NCBI RefSeq assembly: GCF_035222275.1
Contig: NC_085885.1
Coordinates: forward strand, 1,922,001-1,986,000
Direction: 5' to 3'
Length of the DNA stretch: 64,000 nt
DNA from: Podospora bellae-mahoneyi
Taxonomy: Eukaryota; Ascomycota; Sordariomycetes; Sordariales; Podosporaceae
Each line of letters begins with the position of its first letter. Within the stretch, counting starts at the first letter, position 1. Made by a program: the position numbers and the translations under genes. Of the stretch, positions 54,792-64,000 are shown in pieces. The notes beneath the pieces are model-generated. The model worked only from the letters and a program-made list of their open reading frames with translations, did not search any database and was not told where the DNA came from.

Positions 54792-55695
54792 CGATCTGTC
54801 TTCTAGGCCTGGACTATTGATTTTCTGGACCCGGAAGACCCAAGGATGCTACGCCGTATTCAACTGACGGGGGACGGGATGGGGACAAGACAGGACTACA
54901 GGACCTCACAAATCCGTCCCGGGCTCGTCTTGGTGATCTCTGGAGATGTGGTGATGGACAGCTCGGACTTGCAGCGGTTTGGGCAGCTAAAATCTAGAGA
55001 GGCAAACCTCCGTGGTTGGGGCTGTTTTCGAGAGAAAAGGAAGGACCGGCTGGGTTTCGAAGCCCGTCCCGGAAGATTGGGTCCACTTGGAAGCGCGTCT
55101 AGCGAATCAGGGGGCTGTCAATGTCAGCAGACAAGGTCTTAGTGGTCTTGACCGGGGTGTCCTGGGACTTCCCAGCAGCGTCCGTCATTACGTAGGCAGC
55201 GCGGGTTGCGAGCGTGAATCCTGCATTATGTATTAGAAAGCGGTGAGAGAAAATGGTGGGCCCCAATGCAACATTCTTGCTACAATATGTTCTTGATATG
55301 CAGCAAAGAACTGATTTTTTTTTTTTCATCTCAGCGAAAAGCTTGCGCCTCTGTGGGACCAAGGGTGTCGCGGTCGGCTGCCCATCTCCGCCGCATCAGG
55401 AGGTTGGCCTTGGCGCTGCCGTGATCTGCGCATTGCCAGGACACCCAAAACTCCACTTCCGAATCAGATTGGCTCCTCGTCGACAAGATTGCAGCGACAC
55501 CATACCCGATATGCCGTGTGACCTGACAAGGACCCGGACCGCCTTGTGCACTCCCTCTTTGTAACAAAGTGGACATATCTCGCGATCATGTGGACATACG
55601 ATATCATATAGTTAGTGCGCGGGGGAAGAGAGAGAAAGATACGGAGTCGCTTGTGTTGGGCAGAACGGCTGTTACAACCGAATGATGCGATTTGA

Positions 55696-55704
55696 TTATC
55701 AGAT
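55696..55704 (-). promoter_or_regulatory. SRE-type GATA site, distal exact copy
   Basis: The minus strand reads ATCTGATAA, an exact ATCWGATAA, about 1.5 kb upstream of the SRE start and within the same intergenic region. Confidence 0.45.
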
Positions 55705-56901
55705 CATCAAGACAACGGCGGCGAGCGATTGCTATCCGAATCTTCGATAACCAACTTCGGCTTCCCCAGACGAAACTGGGCCCGAAGGTGCCAAATCCGG
55801 TTTGGCGTGCTGGCGCCGTCTTCCCATTCGCCCCGTTTTCGGCGCGACTGGTTGCCTTAGCATTGCCTTGGTATCTCGGCCTCGTCGGCTGATCATCCTA
55901 TTTGACAACCCAGATGCCGCCAAGCATTTTTATCAATTCCATCAACGAAAGTTGCCCCCAACATCACTATCACCCAAGATTATGATGTTCGAATCAGCTT
56001 ACAAGCGACAACACAAGAAGCGGGTCCGAGGGTTTACTTTTTTGCGTGGTTTTTTTCATCAATGGCTTCATGTGTTTTTTTTTCTCCCTCAATGTCGTTT
56101 CGGTTGAATAAAATGATCCTCAACTCCGCTCCTCATCCGGACCTTTGAGAGAAAAAAACACAGCCCCCCAAAAATTCTAGAACAGGGCTCCGCTGTCGTC
56201 TGCCGGCTCTTCGTTACAGCCAACTCCACCGAAGAGAGGTCCGAATCCGGGGTACAGGATAATCAAGATCCATTTGATTGGCCTCGTCCTACAAGAAAAG
56301 ATCTTAGCGGCATGGTGGAATACCATGTCGATCCACTGCGGCATCGGAATTGCAAATCCAAACCACCAGATATCGGCGCTGCAAATCTGGCATATTCTCT
56401 TACACCCTCTTCTGCAAAGACCCCGTCTCTAAGTGGTAGATATTTCCCGGAGATGTAGATTCCGTGAATCCACACAATCGGTAATTTTCTCAATGGGCTA
56501 GATGTTTAGCCCGTTGAGCAGAACTAGCAACATCCTAGCAAAGCACAACCACATGTTTGGTGTAGTAGAGCTTCGAATGACGGCAACTCTTTAGAGAACA
56601 AGTGTTTGCCTCGGTTATGACAGTGAAATTAAAAACAAATTAATCACCCAGTCCTGCTAACACATGGCTGATGATACAATGATGAATATCAACTCCTCCC
56701 AGGGTATATATACTATACGACAAGATCAAAGATGCGAGGACAAAGGCAACAAATCAGAAGAAAAAAAACATGAGAAAAGAAAAGAAAAATCATCAGCGAT
56801 AACCTCATGAATGCTATGTCCCTTCCATGACCATGAATTCATCAAGTCATAATACCAACCTTCCCCCCAATTCAGTATTCGCAATCGACCACCAAAGCAG
56901 T

Positions 56902-58274
56902 CTACAAGTCTGGATCATCAGACTCGGATAACTCCGCCATCACTCCCTCGACATTCAGCAGATCAATCATCGCTTCCCTCGCCAAGTGAACAGGAATCGC
57001 AATGGACAGCGCATTCCAAAGCCACTGCCCTCGATCATTCATCGGGACCTGATGCAGAATAACAATCGGGTTCTTTGACGACGATGGATCAAAGCTGCTC
57101 AGCATGACCATGTGCTGAATGACAGAAAACTGGTAAAGCGTCGGTGGCTTGGAGACAAACCTGTTGCCCCTCGCAAGTACCTCGCGCCATCGTTTCCCCA
57201 GAGCTCTCAACCTCCTCTCGATGCTGCGAGACATGGCATCTTCAATCTCTCTGTCGTAGCTGCTCCCCTCTTCGTCGCTATCATAGGCAAAAGAATCGTG
57301 ATCAACCCCCATAGAGTTGTCTCGAGAAATGGGCATGTTGAGTAGCCGCGCAGTGTAGTCGTGCACCAGAACAATTGAGAGTTCTTTGCGGGGAGTCATG
57401 CTGGCATCCTGCATCGACCATTTGATGTAACTCTTGATAGCCTTGACAATCAGACCGGACGCCTTGTCCTGGAGGCCGAGCTCCTCGTAGTCGGTAACGT
57501 GCTGGGAAAGGTAAAAGAGATTCTCGAGTGCCTTGCCAGCTGTATTTCATGTTAGGTACTATTATTATGGCAACCAAAAGGAGGTAGGGTATGTTACTTA
57601 CCTGCGTGAATGCCCTTGTAGGCATGAATCACCACACGCTTCTCGCAATCCGAAGGAGTGAAAACATCGTCAAGATGAGGCTGATTGATGCCCCACATCT
57701 TGAAACAGATTTTCCAGTTGGATGGAATCATGGGATGCAACCCACGGAGATAGATGAGCTTGTGGACCTTCTTTTGATCTTCGTTCCAGTCATCGTAGCC
57801 TTCCAACCGACTGACGCCTTCCTCATAATCGCCAATGATCTGAGGAATGTTGCCATAGTCATCCCAGTCGCTGTTTGTGTCATAGCCATCTTCATGGATC
57901 TCCAGAGGCTCATCCTCCTGGACCATAGCCAGTCTGGAGGTTGGGCTGTATTGACCAAAGGATGGTTGTCGGTGCTTGGGGTAACCACCGCGTAGATGGT
58001 GACGAGACTCGGGGGTTCGTGGGTCAGAACTGGGTGGTGTAGAACCTTCCGAGTCGGTCATATCGACATCGCCATCGTCGTCTCGTTCAATGCTTTGCTT
58101 GATATCCTCCTTAATGCACTCTTGAAGACGGGAGTCTTCCTCATATCTGTCGCCATATTCGGATGTGGGTGGTGGGCTCAGGGGCAGAGGTGGGGAGGAC
58201 TTAACTGACTCAACCCACGACCCGACGCTTGCCATGAGCTTTGGCAGCGATGAGAGGGCACCGGAGGGCCCCAT
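56902..58274 (-). CDS. Conserved hypothetical protein, 436 residues
   Basis: I do not recognise a named family. Exons 58274-57602 and 57539-56902 give 436 residues; the 62-nt intron starts GTAAGT and ends ATACAG, and the join gives IHAAGKALENLFYLSQ. The N-terminal 130 residues are Ser/Pro/Asp-rich and probably disordered (DDDGDVDMTDSEGSTPPSS). The folded part begins near DWNEDQKKVHKLIYLRGLHP and has MIPSNWKICFKMWGINQPHL, EKRVVIHAYKGIHA and a helical part with RSIERRLRALGKRWREVLAR. It ends with PVHLAREAMIDLLNVEGVMA. The blocks look well conserved and the gene appears intact. Confidence 0.78.
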
Positions 58275-59513
58275 CGCGACCACTGCGACTTGTCGAGGCC
58301 GAAATATCTCGGAATAGTGTCAAGTAATTGAGATATCAAAGGGCCTGTCGTGTATTTCCTCGAAGTCCGTGATGGAGGGAAGGTTCTGAAATGGTGGCGG
58401 GCACAATTGACGATGGTTTTGGTGGCTTGAGTTTGTGTTGGTTGCGACTTGTAAAGCTTGAATTCTTTCTGGAAGCTGGACAATCAATGTCTTTGTGGAA
58501 AGCGCGGGAGAGAATGGAGGAGAAGTGGGCTGCAAATGGGGATCAACGTGGGAACAACAGATCAAGTGAATGGCCTTTTCCGTCCCAAAAGTGAGGCTGC
58601 TCCCATAACGAGCGGGAAACAATGGACAATGTGATGGTTTGTGTCTAGGTGTGCAGGGCAACTTCCGGAAGCAGATGAGTAGCAGCCACCTTCCCAATTG
58701 CAAGAACCGAGCTTCAGTTGGGCCCCTCCGGAACGTTATATCGGTAAACGGAATTCCTCCGGCGGATGACCAAGATGGTTTTCATCTCAGCTGCATTCAG
58801 CGGCTTATGTGTGCAAATCATGTAGCCCGTTGTGGCCCAACGCCAGAAGTGACTGACAGGCTGGCGCAAGGCCATGTGAAAGCACGAATTGGGATTCAAG
58901 GGAACAGGCAATTGTGCCCCTGATTCGTACCTGTCTGGCCTCAGTAAGCCATCACCTACATCATCACACTTCCCCAACGACATAAGGCAGCCAGAGAAAA
59001 AGATGCCTAATCTGCTAATAAACGGCATCTGGCCAAGCGGCTCAGAGGATTGAATTTAGAGAGGCCAACGTGGGGGTTGAAGTTGGGGTTCAAGGTAAGG
59101 ACGGGACATCTGGTGCAGGTGGTTGAACTCCTGCAGTAGTCCACCATTCATACTGGCAGTTTGTCTTGAAACACACACTCTCATTGACATGGTCATGGAG
59201 GCAAACATGAGTTGACGTTGGAAACACATGTCGAACAGCGGATAGCTCCATCAATTGTATAAGTCAAGGTGGGGTGTACCTGGCAATGACCAGGTGCAGG
59301 GGTGAACAGCTTCCCAAGTTCCCACCTTCCAAGCCAAATGCCGACCCTCAGAAGTGGCCCGTGCGCCCCTTCCACTTCACGCTAGCAATCCCTGTTCCTG
59401 TTTTCGCGTCGGGCGACTTTTTGATGCTCTGCAACTTTTTGTCTGGAAGTACCGAACGGTATGCGAATACATGCAACACTCGACTAGTTGCCAACGCCCA
59501 TCCAACCCCAACA
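58275..59513. other. Divergent intergenic region
   Basis: 1.2 kb between two divergent genes. A GGCCAAGCGGCTCAGAGG stretch near 59031-59048 resembles a tRNA A-box but lacks a matching B-box and stems. The 250 nt before 59514 are C-rich. Confidence 0.45.
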
Positions 59514-61466
59514 ATGGCGACCGAATTCGAGAAAATGACCGTTACGCAGCTGCGGGCAGAGCTGAAGCGCCGCAAGCTTGCCACTACCGGTCTGAAGGCT
59601 GCGCTTGTTGCCCGTTTGGTGGACGACGAGGAAGTGCAAACTGCAGCGGCCGACCAAACAGCACAGGACGAAAGCCCCGCCGACGAGCCGGAACCTGTTC
59701 AAGATGCGAATCCAGAAGCGGGAACAGAGAAACAGGATGATGTCGCTATGGACGATGCGCCGGTAGCAGCTTCGGAGAAAGCCACTTCGCCAGCTCCCGC
59801 CTCGCCTTCCCCGGCTGTCAAAAACGAAGAGACTGTCACCACTCAACCTGATTCTGCCATCGAGCCTGAAATTACAACCCAACAAGACTCTAATCCTCCC
59901 CCCGAAGAACCTGTCGAGGTCGAGCCCGTCACTATTACCGAGATTGTTCAAGATACAGTTAGCCGAAAACGTCGGTCTAGAAGCCCTCCCCCGTCTGGTG
60001 ACGAATCATTTAGCAAGCGAGCTCGACAAGACGACTGGGAAGAGAAGGCCGAGTTGGAGGAGTCGAGGAAGGAGCCAGCCTCACCGGCCGACAAGCACCT
60101 CGGCGAAATTACTCCCTTCGAAGTTGTGCCCCCAAGGAGCCCCGAAACTCGACTTCATGACGAGTCACCGCCTCACAAACGTCACGAGCGAGCTTGGGGT
60201 CAAAGGCTGGAGGGCAACCAACCCAGATACCAAGAGCAAAATATGGATATCGACGAGCCTATGGACGAATTTGGTCGAGTTGAGCGGTCTAGGCACCCTG
60301 CCACGTCTGCGCTCTACGTCAAGAATTTTATGAGACCCTTGAGGGAGGCATCAGTGCGCGAGTATTTTGTCCACCTTGCCGCTTTCCCAGGCGCGCCCGT
60401 CGATGACAGCTGCATTATCGACTTCCACGTAGATCAAATGCGTACTCACGCTCTTGTTAAGTTCGACAGCGTTTCGGCAGCCTCGCGGGTCCGCACAGCG
60501 TTACATGGGAAGGTCTGGCCAAATGAGAGCACCAGGAAGGAACTTTGGGTTGATTTCATTCCCCCCGAGAAAGTCGCAGAATGGATTGACCTCGAGCGCC
60601 AACATGGTCGTCAGACACGCTGGGAAGTCATCTTCGAGGACGACCCAGACACCCAGGAAGTCGTCGTGGCCTCTCTGGTGCAGTGTGATGGGGCCAGTTC
60701 AGGAAACAACAACTCGGGCAACAGACCTGCCCGGCAACCACTCCCGCCCCCGGTTGTTCCCACCGGACCCGGACGGAGATTTGCTGAACTTCAAGGCCAA
60801 GGATACCCTGCTGGTCCCCGCGTCCGCGGCAGAGGTCAAGCTAAGCACGACCTCGAGAACTTTGAAAACACGAAGAGAACTTCTACAGGCCCGCCGCTGT
60901 ACTACCAGCCCGTGTCGGAAGAGTTGGCCCAGCGACGTCTCGACAATATGCAGTCCTACTACACCAAGGACCGCTACCGCGACATGGGCCGCGAGGACGA
61001 AATCAACCGGTACACTTTTGAGAGCGGAAGCCAGTTTGTGGATCGTGGAAAGGAGGTCTTTGTAGGTATTCGGCACCCTATTCGCGAAGCCAGGAAGCGT
61101 CGCGAGCGTAACGAGCTCCGACGTGGGCGTGGGCGTCGCACACCTTCTCCTCCTCCTTTCAGGCGCCAGGATGATAGGGCGTACCGGGTGCGTGATGACC
61201 GTACTGGTGGTGGTAATTGGAGTCGGGATCGGTTTGAGGCCTTGGATAGGGAGGATGATCGGATTGGTGATGGTGATGCCGGCCCCAAGATTCATCCGGA
61301 TCGCCGCCTTAGCATGGAGAGAACGGATAGAAACGATGACCGCCGCTGGGAGAGGGGGGATGATGTGCCCAGGTCGAGATTTGATGGTGCACCGTTGCCG
61401 ACGTATACTGGGCCGCCGAGGAACCACCGTCGCCGGGGTGGTGGTGGTGGTCGGAACAGGCGCTAA
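59514..61466 (+). CDS. Acinus-like SAP-domain RNA-binding protein
   Basis: Likely an RNA-processing factor related to Acinus of the ASAP complex. One exon, 650 residues. The N-terminal SAP motif (MTVTQLRAELKRRKLATTGL, KAALVARLVDDEE) binds DNA or RNA in this family. A long acidic and Ser/Pro-rich region follows, then an RRM-like part near residues 260-370 (SALYVKNFMRPLREASVREY, MRTHALVKFDSVSAASRVRT and ELWVDFIPPEKVAEWIDLER). After it comes a Pro-rich piece and the motif YQPVSEELAQRRLDNMQSYY. The C-terminus is Arg-rich with RGG-like repeats. The ATG at 59514 directly precedes the SAP motif; a longer frame upstream is not conserved in kind. Confidence 0.85.
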   Translation: MATEFEKMTVTQLRAELKRRKLATTGLKAALVARLVDDEEVQTAAADQTAQDESPADEPEPVQDANPEAGTEKQDDVAMDDAPVAASEKATSPAPASPSPAVKNEETVTTQPDSAIEPEITTQQDSNPPPEEPVEVEPVTITEIVQDTVSRKRRSRSPPPSGDESFSKRARQDDWEEKAELEESRKEPASPADKHLGEITPFEVVPPRSPETRLHDESPPHKRHERAWGQRLEGNQPRYQEQNMDIDEPMDEFGRVERSRHPATSALYVKNFMRPLREASVREYFVHLAAFPGAPVDDSCIIDFHVDQMRTHALVKFDSVSAASRVRTALHGKVWPNESTRKELWVDFIPPEKVAEWIDLERQHGRQTRWEVIFEDDPDTQEVVVASLVQCDGASSGNNNSGNRPARQPLPPPVVPTGPGRRFAELQGQGYPAGPRVRGRGQAKHDLENFENTKRTSTGPPLYYQPVSEELAQRRLDNMQSYYTKDRYRDMGREDEINRYTFESGSQFVDRGKEVFVGIRHPIREARKRRERNELRRGRGRRTPSPPPFRRQDDRAYRVRDDRTGGGNWSRDRFEALDREDDRIGDGDAGPKIHPDRRLSMERTDRNDDRRWERGDDVPRSRFDGAPLPTYTGPPRNHRRRGGGGGRNRR

Positions 61467-62338
61467 ATATTTTGAGGAAAGGATTAAGGGGGGGGGGGCA
61501 TCTGATCTGCACAAACTGGCAGAGGTGTTTGATCTATCAAGCCGTTTTTGTCTTTGTCGTTGTTTGGCAGGGCGGCGTTGTAAGACTACATATAGGTGTT
61601 GAAGATGGGGCGGCACTGCACTGACGATGGCGAAAAGGGAATATAGAGACGAGCGATGTCGAGAGAGCTAGCAGCAGCGGTGATTTGGTCATCGAGGGCA
61701 GATTATCACGAGCCCGGATCTGCAACGCCAGGATCAAGGTGGGACATTTTTTTTCTGAGCTTTTGCCCTTTCTATAAAGAAGCTACCTACTTGCTGGGGC
61801 TCAAAGAGGAGCACAGTATATAACTCGAGAGCTGAAACAAAAAATGAGTGTTGGTACATTGAGGAAAAGATGGATAAATACTAGCCGTATTCTTCAGGAG
61901 CTGAGCGGAGGAGATGATAGGATGGGGAGATGAAAAAAAGACATGGGGAAAAGAAGCTACCAAAAAGCAGTGCAGTGTGTGCAGATTAGATACCCGTGTA
62001 AACAGACAGATACATGTAGTCAATGTACAAAATGAAAAGTTTTGTAGATATTTTTCCCCGAGATGATGTGGTGTGATGATTTTAGTTCGGCATAATAACG
62101 CCTTTTGATCATCGCCGATGATCCCAACCAGTCACCAGCAACGCCTCATTATGATAACAATACTTGATATTCCGTACAACCCTATAGCACTATGTATTCA
62201 CATACACACAACCCCCACTCGAAGCAACGCTCGCCATCCCATTTTTCTTCTCCCAAAACCCCTACTCCAACCCAAACTCCCCCAACTCCATTTCACCACA
62301 CTCCTCGCCCTCTGTCCCCCGCGCTGCCACCCCAAAAA
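61467..62338. other. Convergent 3' flanks
   Basis: 872 bp between convergent genes. A G run lies at 61490-61498 and a T run near 61747. No gene is seen. Confidence 0.45.
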
Positions 62339-64000
62339 TCACCACGTATCCTCCCAATAAACCACCCTCATTCCCAACCACCTCTCCCCCTCCTCCCTAT
62401 CCCTCACAAGCTTCTCGCCCACCAGCACATCAACAAACGCCTTCCTCACCGCAATCGGCATCTTCCCCGCACTCCCACAAACAGCCACCACCGGCCCCCG
62501 TCTCATCAACCCCGCCACCTCCTTCGCCCTCTTCCTAATCTCATTCTGCACATACCTCTTCCCCCTATCCGGATCCATCTCCTCCACGATCCCAAACTCC
62601 ACATTCTCCTCCTCCTCCGTTTTGATCGGCTTCTCCCATACATTTCCCCCCTTCTTCTTCTCCTCCTCCTCCTTCTTCTCCACCGCCGCCGGCTCCTCCT
62701 CATCCCTCGAAAAGCAAGGAAACACCGTCAACCCCTTAATATACCCCCACTCCCCTCCAAAGTGATAATCTTTATCCCTATTCCTCCCCCCATAAAACAG
62801 CACCGTCTCCCCCACCTGAGTATCCACCTCGTACTCCAACCTCTCCTGAATCAACGCCCTAATGGGCGCAATCCCCGTCCCCGTCGCCACAGCAATAAGC
62901 GGCCTCTGCACCGCCGTCGGCAACGGCATCATCACATTCTCCCCCCTTGACGGGCTGATCCTCACCGTCAAGGGCGTGTCCCTTGCAAGATACTTCAAAT
63001 ACCTCGAGCAGAGCCCCTGTCTCGGTTTCCGAATAATGGTCTTGTACTCCACCAGCGCAGCCAGAATCTCAATTCGAAGTGGAAAAACAGGTAGAGTCGC
63101 GTTCGGGGCGTCAGGGTCGTATTGGTTTTCGGTCAAAGAGGCCCCCCCGTTGCAGACGGAAAAGTCTCGATGGCGAATAACGGGAAACAAATCGAGGACT
63201 CGCTCGACCGGGATTTTCACGCCGGGAAAGTCAGAGAGGAGCTCGAGGATGGTGCGGCGGGGGCGGGAGGTGTAGTCGTAGAATTCTTGCTCGTTGCCCG
63301 GGAGGAGGAATTCCCACAGACGCTCGACTTCGTCTCGGTTCTTGGTGAAGAAGGTCAGCTCGCGGATAAAGTTCCGTTTCGGGATGGCGGTGATGTCGAG
63401 GTTGTCTGTCAAAATGTCGCGGAGGGTGGAAGGCTGGCCGTCCACCCTGTCAAAGACACGCTTTGGTTTGTTGGACATGTCCAGGGGTTTGTCAGCAACA
63501 TCGTTCCAGCCCATGAGGTTGATCAGCTCTTGGACGTCCTCGGGGTAGTTCTTTGGGTAGATCGACAGTATCGATTGGCCGCGCATGTCGCTGACCTTGC
63601 TGATGAGTTTCTCGCCGCCGTAGACGTCAAAGACAATGTGGCGGACGTCTTGCCAGTGGTCAAAGGGGGTGACTCTGGCGTTGTCAACCACTTTGGCGAA
63701 TACACCTTGAGGAATTGCCAGTCTGGTTGGTAGGGGAGTTCTCGGGCCAACCTTCTTGGTCGTCTCGAGAGAGTACTTGGATGGGTGGTCTTTGAGGATA
63801 TTGTTCTTGTCTAGGACGTCGACTGGCGTTCCCGTTCGGATCTCCCAGCTTTGGTCTTCCCGGGCTTCCCAGGCGGGGAAAGTGGCAGCTTGTCGCTGGT
63901 TGTGTTCGAACCGACGCTGGGATAGAGGCGCGGGGTTGTCGACATGGGAGTAAAGGGCGCTTTGGGTGGCGCTTTTGTCTGCTGGAAGGGGCTCCATTGT
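62339..64000 (-). CDS. tah18: NADPH-dependent diflavin oxidoreductase TAH18 (5' end outside the window)
   Basis: Electron donor to Dre2 in cytosolic iron-sulfur protein assembly. Only the FAD- and NADPH-binding part is present; the N-terminal flavodoxin domain lies beyond the right edge, so the first residue is not seen. FAD-binding blocks: VTPFDHWQDVRHIVFDV, DLFPVIRHRDFSVCNG (the usual R-x-Y-S place reads R-D-F-S). NADPH-binding blocks: GTGIAPIRALIQERLEYEVD, ETVLFYGGRNRDKDYHF, YVQNEIRKRAKEVAGLM, AVCGSAGKMPIAVRKAFVDV and the C-terminal VVYWEDTW. Between the GGRNRDKDYHF and YVQNEI blocks is a Glu/Lys-rich insertion (EEEPAAVEKKEEEEKKKGG). The coding bias is C-rich at the 5' side and G-rich at the 3' side. 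Confidence 0.93.
   Translation of the reverse strand, partial: TMEPLPADKSATQSALYSHVDNPAPLSQRRFEHNQRQAATFPAWEAREDQSWEIRTGTPVDVLDKNNILKDHPSKYSLETTKKVGPRTPLPTRLAIPQGVFAKVVDNARVTPFDHWQDVRHIVFDVYGGEKLISKVSDMRGQSILSIYPKNYPEDVQELINLMGWNDVADKPLDMSNKPKRVFDRVDGQPSTLRDILTDNLDITAIPKRNFIRELTFFTKNRDEVERLWEFLLPGNEQEFYDYTSRPRRTILELLSDFPGVKIPVERVLDLFPVIRHRDFSVCNGGASLTENQYDPDAPNATLPVFPLRIEILAALVEYKTIIRKPRQGLCSRYLKYLARDTPLTVRISPSRGENVMMPLPTAVQRPLIAVATGTGIAPIRALIQERLEYEVDTQVGETVLFYGGRNRDKDYHFGGEWGYIKGLTVFPCFSRDEEEPAAVEKKEEEEKKKGGNVWEKPIKTEEEENVEFGIVEEMDPDRGKRYVQNEIRKRAKEVAGLMRRGPVVAVCGSAGKMPIAVRKAFVDVLVGEKLVRDREEGERWLGMRVVYWEDTW

Larger units (their letters stand above)
54175..56901. other. Long upstream region of SRE, no gene seen
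   Basis: 2.7 kb between SRE and the 3' end of the next minus-strand gene. No protein family is seen in the short frames on either strand. It contains GATA-type sites listed separately, a G run near 54666-54673 and a T run near 55315-55326. Such long upstream regions are usual for regulated transcription factor genes. Confidence 0.5.

Noticed and set aside
59027-59100. tRNA-like gene
   Set aside because: An A-box-like stretch is present, but there is no proper B-box, no acceptor stem and no anticodon arm.

Overview
The window is nuclear DNA from a filamentous ascomycete, most likely a sordariomycete and probably Sordariales. The evidence is the set of single-copy fungal housekeeping genes, short GT-AG introns (mostly 41-100 nt) with CTAAC/CTGAC-type branch sites, CT-rich promoters, a fungal iron-GATA factor with its cysteine-rich region, a MogA-MoeA fusion, and C-to-T type decay that looks like RIP. 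The species call rests on protein likeness only; no search was run.

Layout from left to right. At 0.3-13 kb: EXO84 (-), TOM20 (+), TYW1 (-), a TMEM42/EamA-like membrane protein (-), the TFIIA small subunit TOA2 (-) and the V-ATPase subunit c'' VMA16 (+). At 13-15 kb: the molybdenum-cofactor gene nit-9/cnxE type (-), with a histidine-rich linker. At 15.7-19.3 kb is an accessory island: a multi-lesion pseudogene, a 21-nt repeat cluster and a possible tiny gene, followed by 3.7 kb with little recognisable. At 23-32 kb: a Fus1-like membrane SH3 protein (+), VPS15 (+) and the U2 snRNP A' protein LEA1 (+). At 33-36 kb is a second accessory island: a small hypothetical gene and a decayed gene flanked by two more 21-nt repeat clusters. 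At 36.5-50 kb: BCP1 (+), chorismate mutase ARO7 (-), MDV1 (+), a frame-broken aldo-keto reductase (+), an acidic nuclear-type protein (+), BUB3 (-), GPN2 (+) and POP5 (-). At 50.5-64 kb: TVP15 (-), a coding-like remnant (-), the siderophore repressor SRE (-) with a long upstream region carrying its own class of binding site, an unknown 436-residue protein (-), an Acinus-like SAP/RNA-binding protein (+) and TAH18 (-), cut by the right edge.

The housekeeping genes do not form one pathway. Several act in membrane traffic and organelles (EXO84, VPS15, VMA16, TVP15, TOM20, MDV1). Others act in gene expression (TOA2, LEA1, POP5, GPN2, BCP1, TYW1, Acinus-like).

The most unusual signal is a 21-nt tandem repeat found in three separate clusters (18.0, 33.8 and 35.9 kb). 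It keeps its period almost perfectly although its sequence has decayed, and read on one strand it encodes a hydrophobic heptapeptide unit. All three clusters lie beside broken accessory genes. Two promoter observations also stand out: three exact or near ATCWGATAA sites plus a fourth, distal exact copy upstream of SRE (four in all, two exact), and an identical telobox 10-mer upstream of LEA1 and BCP1.
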